Shown one piece after another: positions 30,144-39,599 of a stretch of 64,000 nt of DNA (position 1 is the first letter of the stretch; each line of letters opens with the position of its first letter). The position numbers and the translations under genes are program-made. The stretch comes from Candidatus Methanodesulfokora washburnensis. Its GTDB lineage: Archaea; Korarchaeota; Korarchaeia; Korarchaeales; Korarchaeaceae. The stretch spans positions 1 to 64,000 of the forward strand of contig NZ_RCOS01000146.1 in the NCBI RefSeq assembly GCF_003947435.1, in the 5' to 3' direction. The notes below the pieces were generated by a model, which made no database searches, was not told the DNA's origin, and saw nothing but the letters and a program-made list of their open reading frames with translations.

Positions 30144-31366
30144 AGGATCCTATTCATGGATACATAAAAATAAATGATATTGAGCTTAGCATTATAGAGA
30201 CAAGGCCTCTCCAGAGACTGAGAAGGATAAAACAGCTTGCGGGCTCTGAGTACGTCTACCCAGGAGCTATACACACAAGATTTGAGCATTCCATAGGCAC
30301 TATGCACATGGCTGGCCTCATTGCTGAGACACTTAAAGATTTAGGAGTTGATGTAGTGCAACTGTCAAGACTTCAGGGTCTACTTCATGATGTCGGACAT
30401 GGGCCCTTTTCTCACACCTTCGAGCCTGTTCTTGAGAGAATATGTGGGTTAAGCCATGAGGAAATGACCCAGAAGATAGTAAAAGAGACTGAAATATCAG
30501 ATGTTCTGAGCAAAAATGGATTTGATCCAACCGAGGTTGCGGATTACTCAATAGGAAGAGGAAAAATAAGGTATCAAAATCAGATAATAAGATCTCCATT
30601 CGATGCCGACAAGCTAGACTTCACGATGAGGGATTCCTATCACACTGGAGCTGGTTATTATGTAGATGCATACAGAATAGCATATAATGTGGGAATTATT
30701 GATAACTCACTTGGATTGAACATAAAGGCACTACCAACGCTTGAGTCCCTGCTCATCTCAAGGCTTCTATCCTTCAGATCCATATACTTTCACAAGACAT
30801 CAAGAGCCGCACAAGTTATGTTAACGAGGGCAATGGAGATAGTTGCTGATAGGCTTGAAGTTGAGGAAGCAGCAAAAGATGTGGAAAAATACATTCAGCT
30901 AGATGACTACACAGTGTGGAATGTGATAAGGAGTGATCCAAGAACAAAGAGCATATTTGAGGATCTGGCGAATAGAAGGCTACTAAAAGTCGCATATGAG
31001 GATATCTTATATAGAAGAGAGGGTGATCTATCCCTTCTCGAGAGGAAGAGTGTGATAGAGGGGATAAGGGATGAGATAGCTAATAGATCAGGAGTTCCGA
31101 GAGAGGAGATATACGTAGATACTCCACTGCTCCGCACACTTCCCATGGAGGATATGTCCCTTGAAGTTCTCTTCTTCTCATCAGAGGGAGGTGAAATCAA
31201 GAGATTAAATGCAGAGGAGATATCTCCAATAATATATCAACTGAGAAGGACTGTTATGAGCACTTTGAGGGTTTACACTAGAAGAGAGAATGTGGAAAAA
31301 GTGAAAAAAGCAGCTGAAGAGGTCTTCAGAGGAGGAAGCTCATTTTATTACAGGGTGTCATACTAG
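30131..31366 (+). CDS. HD-domain phosphohydrolase (SAMHD1/dGTPase-like), apparent ACG start
   Basis: (M/T)[56 protein letters not shown] upstream of the listed ATG; SD GGAGGGGAT. Confidence 0.85.
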   Translation, partial: [411 protein letters not shown]

Positions 31367-31400
31367 CAGATTTTTAATTAGGTCTCCCTCAACTAAAGCT

Positions 31401-33320
31401 GTGGAGAAGCAGAGGAAGTATATAGAGCATCCTCTGATAAAGCCGGAAAAGATAGAAGCAAGGATATACCAGCAGGTCATAGCAGCAAGAGCGGTCGAGA
31501 AAAACACGCTGGTTGTCCTTCCAACGGGCTTAGGAAAAACAGCAATAGCAATAATGGTTATCGCATATAGGCTTCATAAATATGGTGGGAGGGCATTGAT
31601 AATGTCTCCAACTAGACCTCTTGCAATACAACACTGGAAGAACTTGAAAGATGTCCTGAAAATAGATGATATAGTCCTAGTGACAGGAAGGGTGGGTCAA
31701 GAAAGGAGAAAAGAGATATGGAGCTCTGGAAGGGTTTTTGTGGCAACGCCACAGGTTGTAAAGAATGATCTGGAGAGAGGATTTCTCTTTTTGGATGACT
31801 TCACGCTACTTGTATTCGATGAGGCACATAGAGCTGTTGGCTTGTATCCCTACGTGAAGATAGCGGATCTTTACATGAAAAGGGCAAGAAATCCGAGAAT
31901 TCTTGCTCTTACAGCTTCTCCAGGAGGAAATGAGGAGAGCATATTGGAAGTTCTCAAAAACCTGTATATAGAGAACGTTGAGGTCAGGACAAGAGAGAGC
32001 AAAGATGTCGCACCTTACCTCTCGGATCTTGAGATAGAAGTAGTGAATGTCCCCCTTAGCAAGGAGTATGAGGAAGTAATCGGTCTTCTCAAGAGTGCAA
32101 TTAAATCAAAATCCGATGAGCTCAGAGGAATGGGTGTTGATCTAGGACAAAAAGTTAGCATGAAAAACCTTCTTGAGACCCAGAAGATTCTAGCCGCCGA
32201 TGGAAGAGGAAAAGAGCTTCTAATAGTGAGTGCTATGATAAAAATTCAACATATCTTGGATCTAATGGAGATAGAGGGGGCTTCTATGGCTTACGACTAC
32301 CTGAAAAAGCTTATGAGAGGAGAAAAAGCTGCTGACAGGATTTTGATAGAGGATCCTTTTATAAAAAAGCTAATTCCAATGCTTGAGGAGCTATCAGGAA
32401 GACCTCACCCGAAGATGGATCTTCTTAGGGAAATTGTGATGAAGTTCAGGGGAAAAAAGATGATGATATTCACAAACTACAGAAGAACAGCTTATGAGAT
32501 ATATGATCTCCTTTCAAATATGAATGGAATAAAACCTTCTGTTCTTATAGGCCAACAAAGGAAGGGAGAACAGGGAATGAGTCAAGAGGAACAGAGAAAA
32601 ATATTAGAGGAGTTTATATCGGGCAACTGCAATGTCCTAATATCAACTAGTGTTGGAGAGGAGGGATTGGACCTACCAGATATGGATATCGTCTTGCTTT
32701 ATGATGCAACTCCATCTAGCGTGAGACATATACAGAGGAAGGGAAGAGTAGGAAGAATTCGCCCTGGAAAAGTAATAGCACTTCTTAGCAGAGGAAAAGA
32801 AGCTGGATTTTTCAAATTAGCATCAAGAAAGGAGAAGGAAATGGAAATAATGCTAAAAAGAGCTCTTTCTATGAGTAGAGCTTCTCCTCTTTCCCTAGAG
32901 GAAAGGCAGAGGGAAAAGATTCCTATAAAAGTGGACTTTAGGGAGGTAAATGGTCCTGTTGCAAGACTTCTTATATCCAGAGATGATGTTTCAATCGAGC
33001 TGGTGAAGATGAACGGAGTTGATTATATGATAAATGATAGAATTTTTGTAAGCAGATTAACGCAGGGAAAAATTCTACTTATAGGGGATATGAGTCTGTA
33101 TCTTAAGGAATTGAGAAGAAGATATCCCTTGCCAGTTATTCTGCTTGAAGGACGTGTTCAGGAAGAAGAGAAGATAGCAGAACTGGCATCTCTTCTAGGA
33201 ATTCCTGTTGTAAGGACAAAGAACCCTGAGGATACTGTAGATGCTTTAATCAGGATTTCAAGGGAGGGGGAAAGATCATATGGCGGAAGTAAGAAAGGAA
33301 AGATTCTTAATAGTCCATAA
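31401..33320 (+). CDS. Hef/FANCM-type SF2 helicase without nuclease domain
   Basis: VVLPTGLGKTAIA; VFDEAHRA; TSVGEEGLDLPDMDIV; QRKGRVGR. Confidence 0.9.
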   Translation: MEKQRKYIEHPLIKPEKIEARIYQQVIAARAVEKNTLVVLPTGLGKTAIAIMVIAYRLHKYGGRALIMSPTRPLAIQHWKNLKDVLKIDDIVLVTGRVGQERRKEIWSSGRVFVATPQVVKNDLERGFLFLDDFTLLVFDEAHRAVGLYPYVKIADLYMKRARNPRILALTASPGGNEESILEVLKNLYIENVEVRTRESKDVAPYLSDLEIEVVNVPLSKEYEEVIGLLKSAIKSKSDELRGMGVDLGQKVSMKNLLETQKILAADGRGKELLIVSAMIKIQHILDLMEIEGASMAYDYLKKLMRGEKAADRILIEDPFIKKLIPMLEELSGRPHPKMDLLREIVMKFRGKKMMIFTNYRRTAYEIYDLLSNMNGIKPSVLIGQQRKGEQGMSQEEQRKILEEFISGNCNVLISTSVGEEGLDLPDMDIVLLYDATPSSVRHIQRKGRVGRIRPGKVIALLSRGKEAGFFKLASRKEKEMEIMLKRALSMSRASPLSLEERQREKIPIKVDFREVNGPVARLLISRDDVSIELVKMNGVDYMINDRIFVSRLTQGKILLIGDMSLYLKELRRRYPLPVILLEGRVQEEEKIAELASLLGIPVVRTKNPEDTVDALIRISREGERSYGGSKKGKILNSP

Positions 33321-33756
33321 GAGCAAGAGAAAAGTTCTCTCTGGAGCTGTCCTAGCACTGGCAGATATGAATGGATCAAGAGATGAGCTTAAAATAAGAC
33401 CGAGTGGGAAGAGAGGAATAAGAGAGTTCTCTGTTTTCGTAAAAAAGAGTAATACCTTCCCCCTTTCCCAGAGTGAGGCCAGAAACATAGCATTAAGAAT
33501 AATGAACAGAGGGGAAGAACCTCTATCCTTTTATTTAGTAATAAAGTATTTTTACATAAACCCTTCTACAGGAAGAAGGGTAAACCTGAAATATGACAGA
33601 TACAATCTGGAGTTTCTCCCTGAGAAAAGAGGTATATTAATGCAGATAGAAGGTATTAAGACAATGTACAGAACTCCTCCAAATGTTCTAGCAAGTATGC
33701 TGATAGAAGGGATAAGGCTGAAGCTGGGAGAAGATGTGAGACTTGAATTCGCTTGA
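33280..33756 (+). CDS. hypothetical protein
   Basis: 158 aa ORF overlapping helicase 3' end; no family recognised. Confidence 0.6.
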   Translation: MAEVRKERFLIVHKSKRKVLSGAVLALADMNGSRDELKIRPSGKRGIREFSVFVKKSNTFPLSQSEARNIALRIMNRGEEPLSFYLVIKYFYINPSTGRRVNLKYDRYNLEFLPEKRGILMQIEGIKTMYRTPPNVLASMLIEGIRLKLGEDVRLEFA

Positions 33757-34155
33757 TCAGTGCTTAGACCTTTTTTCCTCCTCTTTCTTTCTGCCAAGCC
33801 TCTCTATTATCTTCTGAATTGTTAAAAGAGCTTCAGAGATCTCTTTTATTGATGCTGACATCGTAATAGAGGATTCTTTCGGGTAGAAATCTCTCAGCAT
33901 CTCCTCAAGTTTTGATGAAAGGATATCTCTGATCCCAATAAGCCTCATTCTCACCTTTTGCTCCTCTGCTTCCTCCTCCGATGAGACCAATATGACAGGT
34001 ATTCCACAGTAAACACAAACCACTTCTCCATTTGGCTTCTGAAAGAGGGGTGTCCCACATCTTGGACAAGTGTCCTCTAACATTTTGAACCCTCTTTTTA
34101 ATGCCTCAGCCATCTTTTTTGCCCTTGTTCCCTCATCTATAATCTCGTCCGGCAT
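33757..34155 (-). CDS. SSSCA1/UPF0148-like Zn-ribbon protein
   Basis: KMAEALKRGFKMLEDTCPRCGTPLFQKPNGEVVCVYCG. Confidence 0.85.
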   Translation of the reverse strand: MPDEIIDEGTRAKKMAEALKRGFKMLEDTCPRCGTPLFQKPNGEVVCVYCGIPVILVSSEEEAEEQKVRMRLIGIRDILSSKLEEMLRDFYPKESSITMSASIKEISEALLTIQKIIERLGRKKEEEKRSKH

Positions 34156-34281
34156 CCTGATTTTTCCCTTGAATCACATATTTAACGGTTACGATGATAT
34201 CCATTAAAATATATCACAGAAAGCTTATATCCGAGATCCTCTGCTGACTGCATTAGACCTGTTGTCTGTGGAGGTGGTGTT

Positions 34282-34566
34282 TTGCCCCGCAAAAAGTCTG
34301 TTGTTAAGGAGGAGTATGAGAGGATACTTCAGGAGGCAATACAGAGGTTGGATAAGATATCCCAGAATAGAAGTGCACCGAAAAACATAAGGAAGGCCAC
34401 TACAGATGCGATGGAGATCCTAAGAAGTGAGGATATCTCATATGGCATGAGATCAAGCAAAGCTATAGCAATATTAAACGAGATAATGAACGATATAAAC
34501 ATGCCCTTCCCCATAAGATCTGAGATACTGCTCATAGTAGGTTTACTCGAAAAGATAAGAGACTAA
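34282..34566 (+). CDS. UPF0147 family protein
   Basis: NRSAPKNIRKATTDAMEILRSEDISYGMRSSKAIAILNEI. Confidence 0.85.
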   Translation: MPRKKSVVKEEYERILQEAIQRLDKISQNRSAPKNIRKATTDAMEILRSEDISYGMRSSKAIAILNEIMNDINMPFPIRSEILLIVGLLEKIRD

Positions 34567-34569
34567 AAT

Positions 34570-35739
34570 CTATTCTGTAAGCTTATCACCAAGATAAGGT
34601 CTCATAGAACTAAGAACAATTTTCCATTCCTGATCCCCGAAGATTCCTTCCTCTCTCTGCCATTTTTGTAGCTCGTATAGGGGTTTTATCAGGTCTGGAT
34701 CGCTTTCAAACTTATCTCTGATAGGTTCCAGAAATTCGATCAGAAAATCTGATGCAAACTCCTTTAGATCTGCTGGGTGGATCATTCCATCCATGTAAAG
34801 CCTTTCTAGCTCCTTATATGATGAAACTTCTACAGTTCCTCCTCCAGCCTTTCTCGACAGTTTTAGCTCAGCTTTTCTATTACCTCTCAATATTATATCT
34901 CTGTATATCGAGAGAACTGGATTTATCAAGTTTCCCTCCTCATCGTACTGGTTTCTCCCTGGAGGACAAAAAGCCGCCTTTATCTTTTCCTTTATCATAT
35001 CAGGAGGATCGTGTACAGCTATGTGTGTCTGGGGCTTTGATTTACTCATCTTCTCTCCCTCCAACAACCCCGGAGAGATCTCCGTGTGTATAGCTACTGG
35101 TATATATCTTCTAACCTTTAGATCCAAATTTTTCGAGAATATCTCCCTAGCTAGGGCGTGTATTTTCCTCTGATCAGTTCCTCCTATCGCTATGTCCACT
35201 CCTAAGTAGAGTATGTCAAGCGCCTGCATTAATGGATATATCATCTGTGACACGTATGGATTTCTGCTCTCTCTAGCTATTATGGACATAGCCCTCCAAG
35301 ATCTCCTAGAGGTTACCTTTGTGGATATGTAGAGGAGATCCATCACATAGTCCTGTGAGAGCTGATAATCACTTCCAATAACTATCTTTATCTGAGGAGA
35401 TCCTATTATATGAAATACTTCCTTATAATAAGTCTCGCAAAGTCTTCTTATCACATCTTCCGGGCCTTTTCTGTTTAAAACTGCATGCACATCTGCCATC
35501 AGCGCTATAGCATCTATACCTGCTTCAATCATCTCAGCCAGCTTTATTATAGTGGAAACAGCTCCAAGATGTATTGGCCCTGATGGTTCATATCCCACAT
35601 ATGTTGTCAGCTTTCTTCCAGAGGAGAGCAGCTCCCTGAGCTCATTCATTGTCATCACATTTTCCTCTATGGGTTCAGCAACACCTCTTAGGACGAGGGA
35701 GAGCCTGTCCATCTGCATCAGAAGAAGGTTACGGCACAC
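34570..35739 (-). CDS. tyrS: tyrosyl-tRNA synthetase
   Basis: YVGYEPSGPIHLG; GTDQRKIH; KMSKS. Confidence 0.93.
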   Translation of the reverse strand: MCRNLLLMQMDRLSLVLRGVAEPIEENVMTMNELRELLSSGRKLTTYVGYEPSGPIHLGAVSTIIKLAEMIEAGIDAIALMADVHAVLNRKGPEDVIRRLCETYYKEVFHIIGSPQIKIVIGSDYQLSQDYVMDLLYISTKVTSRRSWRAMSIIARESRNPYVSQMIYPLMQALDILYLGVDIAIGGTDQRKIHALAREIFSKNLDLKVRRYIPVAIHTEISPGLLEGEKMSKSKPQTHIAVHDPPDMIKEKIKAAFCPPGRNQYDEEGNLINPVLSIYRDIILRGNRKAELKLSRKAGGGTVEVSSYKELERLYMDGMIHPADLKEFASDFLIEFLEPIRDKFESDPDLIKPLYELQKWQREEGIFGDQEWKIVLSSMRPYLGDKLTE

Positions 35740-35791
35740 ATATTAAATCTTTTGGATAAATGTTTATGACCTTCCTCATCTCAGCAACCCG

Positions 35792-37210
35792 ATGACCCTG
35801 CCTGACCTAGTGCTGAGCGATACCCTAACTGGTGAGAAAAGCAAATTCATACCCATAGACCCTCCACAAGTGAAGATGTATGTATGCGGCCCGACAGTAT
35901 ACGATGAACCCCACTTAGGTCATGCAAAAACCGCTGTTTTCTTTGATATCGTCAGGAGATATCTTAACAGACTCGGTTACAGCGTTTTTTATGTAGTAAA
36001 TATTACTGATATAGATGACAAAATAATAAATAGAGCTCTCGAAGAAGGAGTTGACTGGAGAGATATAGCTAAGAGGTATGAGGAGGAGTATTTCAGAGCA
36101 ATGGACTCTTTGAAGGTGCTTCCAGCTACAGTAAATCCGAGAGCAACAAATTTCATATCAAGGATGGTTGAATTTATATCAGGTCTTTTGTCAAGCGGGA
36201 AAGCTTACATAACTCCTGATGGAGTTTACTTCGATATTGAAAGCTTTGAGAGATATGGTCTTCTGTCTAAGATAAGAATGGAGGATCTTCTAAGGGATCC
36301 CAGGATCGAAAAAGGAATAAACAAGAAAAACCCTGCTGATTTTGCTCTCTGGAAATTCTCAAAACCAAACGAGCCAAGATGGAAATCTCCATGGGGAGAT
36401 GGAAGACCAGGATGGCATATAGAGTGCAGCACAATGATATACGAGCTCATGGGACCATCTATAGATATACATGGAGGGGGAAGTGATCTAATATTTCCAC
36501 ATCATGAGAATGAGATAGCACAAATAGAGGCCCTAACTGGAAGAAAGTTCGTCAGATATTGGATTCACGTCGGTCTTCTCCAAGTAAGGGGGGAGAAGAT
36601 GGCAAAATCCCTGAAGAACTACTTTTCTGTTAGCTCAGCCTTAGAAAGCTACGATGCAGATACCATCAGGATATTCCTCACATCAGCTCACTACAGAAAG
36701 CCCTTGGAGTTCTCTCCAGAATCCATAAACAGTACCAAAGAAAGGGTGAGATCTTGGAAGGATTCTACAATGAGAGCCCTGAAGTACTCAGAAGAGGGAA
36801 GAAAAGGTGATCTAACTGAAAATGAGAGAAAGATAAAGCTGGTGATTGATAATGAGGTAAGAAAATTTTTCTCGGCGATGAGCGATGATTTTAACACTCC
36901 ACTGGCATACTCATCCATCGATATCATCTCGGCAACTGCCTCTAGAATAGTCTCTGAGAGTTTATCCTACAATCTCGCATCAGAAGCCTTCTTTGGTCTA
37001 GCAGAGATCTCATCGATATTAGGGATAGACCTTGTTGCTAAGAAAGAAACGAAGGAAAGGGGATATATAGAGGCCTTAATAGAGGTCAGAAAGCAGTTAA
37101 GAGAGATGAAAATGTATGAAATAGCTGATAAAATAAGAAAAAAGCTCATGGATATGGGAGTGATAGTTGAGGATAGAAATGGAGAGACTATTTGGTGGAT
37201 AAAAGAGTAG
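35792..37210 (+). CDS. cysS: cysteinyl-tRNA synthetase
   Basis: VKMYVCGPTVYDEPHLGHAK; KMAKSLKN. Confidence 0.95.
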   Translation: MTLPDLVLSDTLTGEKSKFIPIDPPQVKMYVCGPTVYDEPHLGHAKTAVFFDIVRRYLNRLGYSVFYVVNITDIDDKIINRALEEGVDWRDIAKRYEEEYFRAMDSLKVLPATVNPRATNFISRMVEFISGLLSSGKAYITPDGVYFDIESFERYGLLSKIRMEDLLRDPRIEKGINKKNPADFALWKFSKPNEPRWKSPWGDGRPGWHIECSTMIYELMGPSIDIHGGGSDLIFPHHENEIAQIEALTGRKFVRYWIHVGLLQVRGEKMAKSLKNYFSVSSALESYDADTIRIFLTSAHYRKPLEFSPESINSTKERVRSWKDSTMRALKYSEEGRKGDLTENERKIKLVIDNEVRKFFSAMSDDFNTPLAYSSIDIISATASRIVSESLSYNLASEAFFGLAEISSILGIDLVAKKETKERGYIEALIEVRKQLREMKMYEIADKIRKKLMDMGVIVEDRNGETIWWIKE

Positions 37211-37213
37211 ATC

Positions 37214-37277
37214 AGAGGCCTCAGAGCAGGTCAGTGAGATCACTGTTCACTCTCGTCGCCTCTCATCATCGGCCTCT
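37214..37277 (-). ncRNA. C/D-box sRNA candidate
   Basis: stem AGAGGCC/GGCCTCT; C ATGATGA; 12-nt guide GAGGCGACGAGA; D' GTGA; ACA; C' GTGATCT; 12-nt guide CACTGACCTGCT; D CTGA. Confidence 0.75.
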
Positions 37278-37742
37278 CAGGCTTCTAGCAATCTCGAGTT
37301 CTGAGAGCATGTTCTCATAGTGAGTTCCAGTCCAGTAATATTTATTACACTTGTTACAGACAAGTATCTGTTTTCCTGATCTCACAACAGCATCAGGAAC
37401 TTTTCCGATCGCCTCCTCCGGTCTAACCCTTCTAAGAGGAGTGTTACACGTGGGACATCTGGTTTTATCAAGATTTATTTCAAGCTGAATCCCATACTTT
37501 GCTGATATTTCTGCCAGAGCTCTAATTGGATCCTCGGGGACAAATTCAACCCTTATGTTTCTCTTCACAGCTCTCTTGAACAGATTTTCATCTCGTGTTA
37601 ATATAACACAATTTCTCTCTTCTGCTGCCTTAAGGGCTAGATCATCAAAATTTCCCATACCAAGATCTGTTATTACACTTACTCCAAGAATTCTGAGCCA
37701 TCTAGCAAGTTTTCCCAGCATCTCATCAGCTATGAACTCCAT
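37266..37742 (-). CDS. Mut7-C RNase domain protein with Zn ribbon
   Basis: FIADEMLGKLARWLRILGVSV; CPTCNTPL...CNKC. Confidence 0.92.
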   Translation of the reverse strand: MEFIADEMLGKLARWLRILGVSVITDLGMGNFDDLALKAAEERNCVILTRDENLFKRAVKRNIRVEFVPEDPIRALAEISAKYGIQLEINLDKTRCPTCNTPLRRVRPEEAIGKVPDAVVRSGKQILVCNKCNKYYWTGTHYENMLSELEIARSLRGR

Positions 37743-37762
37743 ACAACCGCCGTTATAAATGA

Positions 37763-37835
37763 TAGCCCCGGCCGGATTCGAACCGGCGTCACCGGGTCCA
37801 GAGCCCGGTGTGCTTGACCGCTACACCACGGGGCT
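37763..37835 (-). tRNA. tRNA-Gln (CTG)
   Basis: AGCCCCG...CGGGGCTA; CCGGG CTCTGGA CCCGG. Confidence 0.92.
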
Positions 37836-38100
37836 GAGAAAAGGGGAAGCTTGGTATAAAAATCTTTTTCAAAAAAGCTTTTAAAGTGCTTAAGTCATAT
37901 ATTTTCTAATGTAATAGTTTATTATTAAGATTCCTTTTTTCCCTCAAAAGAAGGAATAGCCCTCTATTATTCCTCTAAGATTTCGGTCGCTTTTCCCCTG
38001 TTCTGTCAGAAACACGCTCTTGTAGAAGAATTTTAAAAAAAAGAAAAAAATGTAGATAAAAGAATTTTAAATAAAACATCTTTAGAACTGATGACCTCAT

Positions 38101-38985
38101 ATGAGGGAGAAGCTGGGCTCATGTAGTTTCTGCATCAGGTGGTCCACAAGAGGATTTGCAATATCAATCCTGCTACTAATAGCTTCAATATACCTCAGGA
38201 TAACCCCTCTTATCGTGATATCTGCCGCTGTATTCACCTTCTTCTCCGTGCTTACCACTCTACACTTTATATTTTACGTCAGAAGAAGGGAGAAGTGCAT
38301 AAGAAGGGTCAGCGGGGAGTCAAGGAGGAGGTTTATATCAACTGCATTTAAGCTTGTTGTGGGCCTCGCTTTGTACAGCATGCTGGGCAAAATACCGGAG
38401 ATATCAGCTAAACCGGAGATAAAGCCTATGAGGTCGGTTGAGCTTGCTGGAAAGGATTTGGAGGAAGCTGTAGGTAAAGCTACTGCATCTAAAGATCTGA
38501 GAAACGTATTGGATGGATTTAAGGCAGATTTAAGAAGTGCCAAGGCAATCCGTCACTTTTTGTCCTTTAACGGAAGGGAGCTAACACTTCTAGCTGTCGT
38601 AGTGCCTATTAGTGATAACAGTATTGCAACTTATTATGAGTACTCTGAGCCAGTAAGCAATATAAGAACACGAGCATATCTAATTAGCATAGAAAATGAG
38701 AAAGCGGCTATTAAAAGAATAAGCATCAACAATCACCTCATAGAAACAGAAGGCTCATGCGTATATGAATGTAGCACAGATAGCGACTGTCCTTGGGGAG
38801 AGACTTGTATTTCAGAATGCTGCTCCTGGGATCAAGGATGTCTTGGGCGATGCTGTGGTCCATGCATGGTGGCCTGTGCGGGCAGTCTAGCCTCATGTCT
38901 AACCTGCGTGCTTCTTTGGTGTCCATTATGTGCAATAATATACTGCTGCACACAAGTAGAATATATTTGTACACCAACCCCGTAG
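38101..38985 (+). CDS. membrane-anchored/secreted precursor with Cys-rich C-terminus (archaeocin-like candidate)
   Basis: N-terminal TM segments; RRRFISTAFKLVVGLAL; 18 Cys in the last ~77 aa incl. CMVACAGSLASCLTCVLLWCPLCAIIYCC. Confidence 0.7.
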   Translation: MREKLGSCSFCIRWSTRGFAISILLLIASIYLRITPLIVISAAVFTFFSVLTTLHFIFYVRRREKCIRRVSGESRRRFISTAFKLVVGLALYSMLGKIPEISAKPEIKPMRSVELAGKDLEEAVGKATASKDLRNVLDGFKADLRSAKAIRHFLSFNGRELTLLAVVVPISDNSIATYYEYSEPVSNIRTRAYLISIENEKAAIKRISINNHLIETEGSCVYECSTDSDCPWGETCISECCSWDQGCLGRCCGPCMVACAGSLASCLTCVLLWCPLCAIIYCCTQVEYICTPTP

Positions 38986-38997
38986 AGATGATCGGAA

Positions 38998-39513
38998 ATG
39001 AGCAGAATGGAGGTTCTCTCTGATATTCTTATCCTTCTATCCATTCTCCTTTTTTCCATCCATTCCAAGCTTGGCCTAGATTTCTTCCCGGAGATACCTT
39101 TCCTCTACACCTTCTCACTTATAGTTATACTTATATATCACTTTTATAAAAAGAAAGAGGGGATATCGAGGACATTCTATCTAGTGAGTATTATAGCATT
39201 TATCTTATCATCTATATTAAATCTGTTTTTGTTTCTTATACTTGGAAACAGTATAATACTTAGTCTTCAATACTTGCTTAATTTGGTAATCAGCTCGATA
39301 ACATACCCCTATTTTGTTGTTCAAAAGCCAAAGATAATTGCATTAAAAGCTTCCCTTACAATATCAGCAATTCTCTTCCTTACTTACCTAGTGACATACG
39401 AAGAACATCCTTCCATGATCCTAATGTGTCTATCAATCTCTTTGCTGCCATGCTTACCCTTTCTCCACCTCCTCATCTCTTCTATTTGCATGAGTTTACA
39501 AAAAATAAAATAA
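38998..39513 (+). CDS. polytopic membrane protein (possible immunity/export partner)
   Basis: 171 aa, about six hydrophobic segments, same strand, 12 nt after the Cys-rich gene. Confidence 0.65.
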   Translation: MSRMEVLSDILILLSILLFSIHSKLGLDFFPEIPFLYTFSLIVILIYHFYKKKEGISRTFYLVSIIAFILSSILNLFLFLILGNSIILSLQYLLNLVISSITYPYFVVQKPKIIALKASLTISAILFLTYLVTYEEHPSMILMCLSISLLPCLPFLHLLISSICMSLQKIK

Positions 39514-39599
39514 ATTACTAGTAAACTAGATAGGATTGCATGAGGATTAATGTTATAGTCTTTATTAATCCATTTCATGTTGACGTAGAAAAACCTTTT

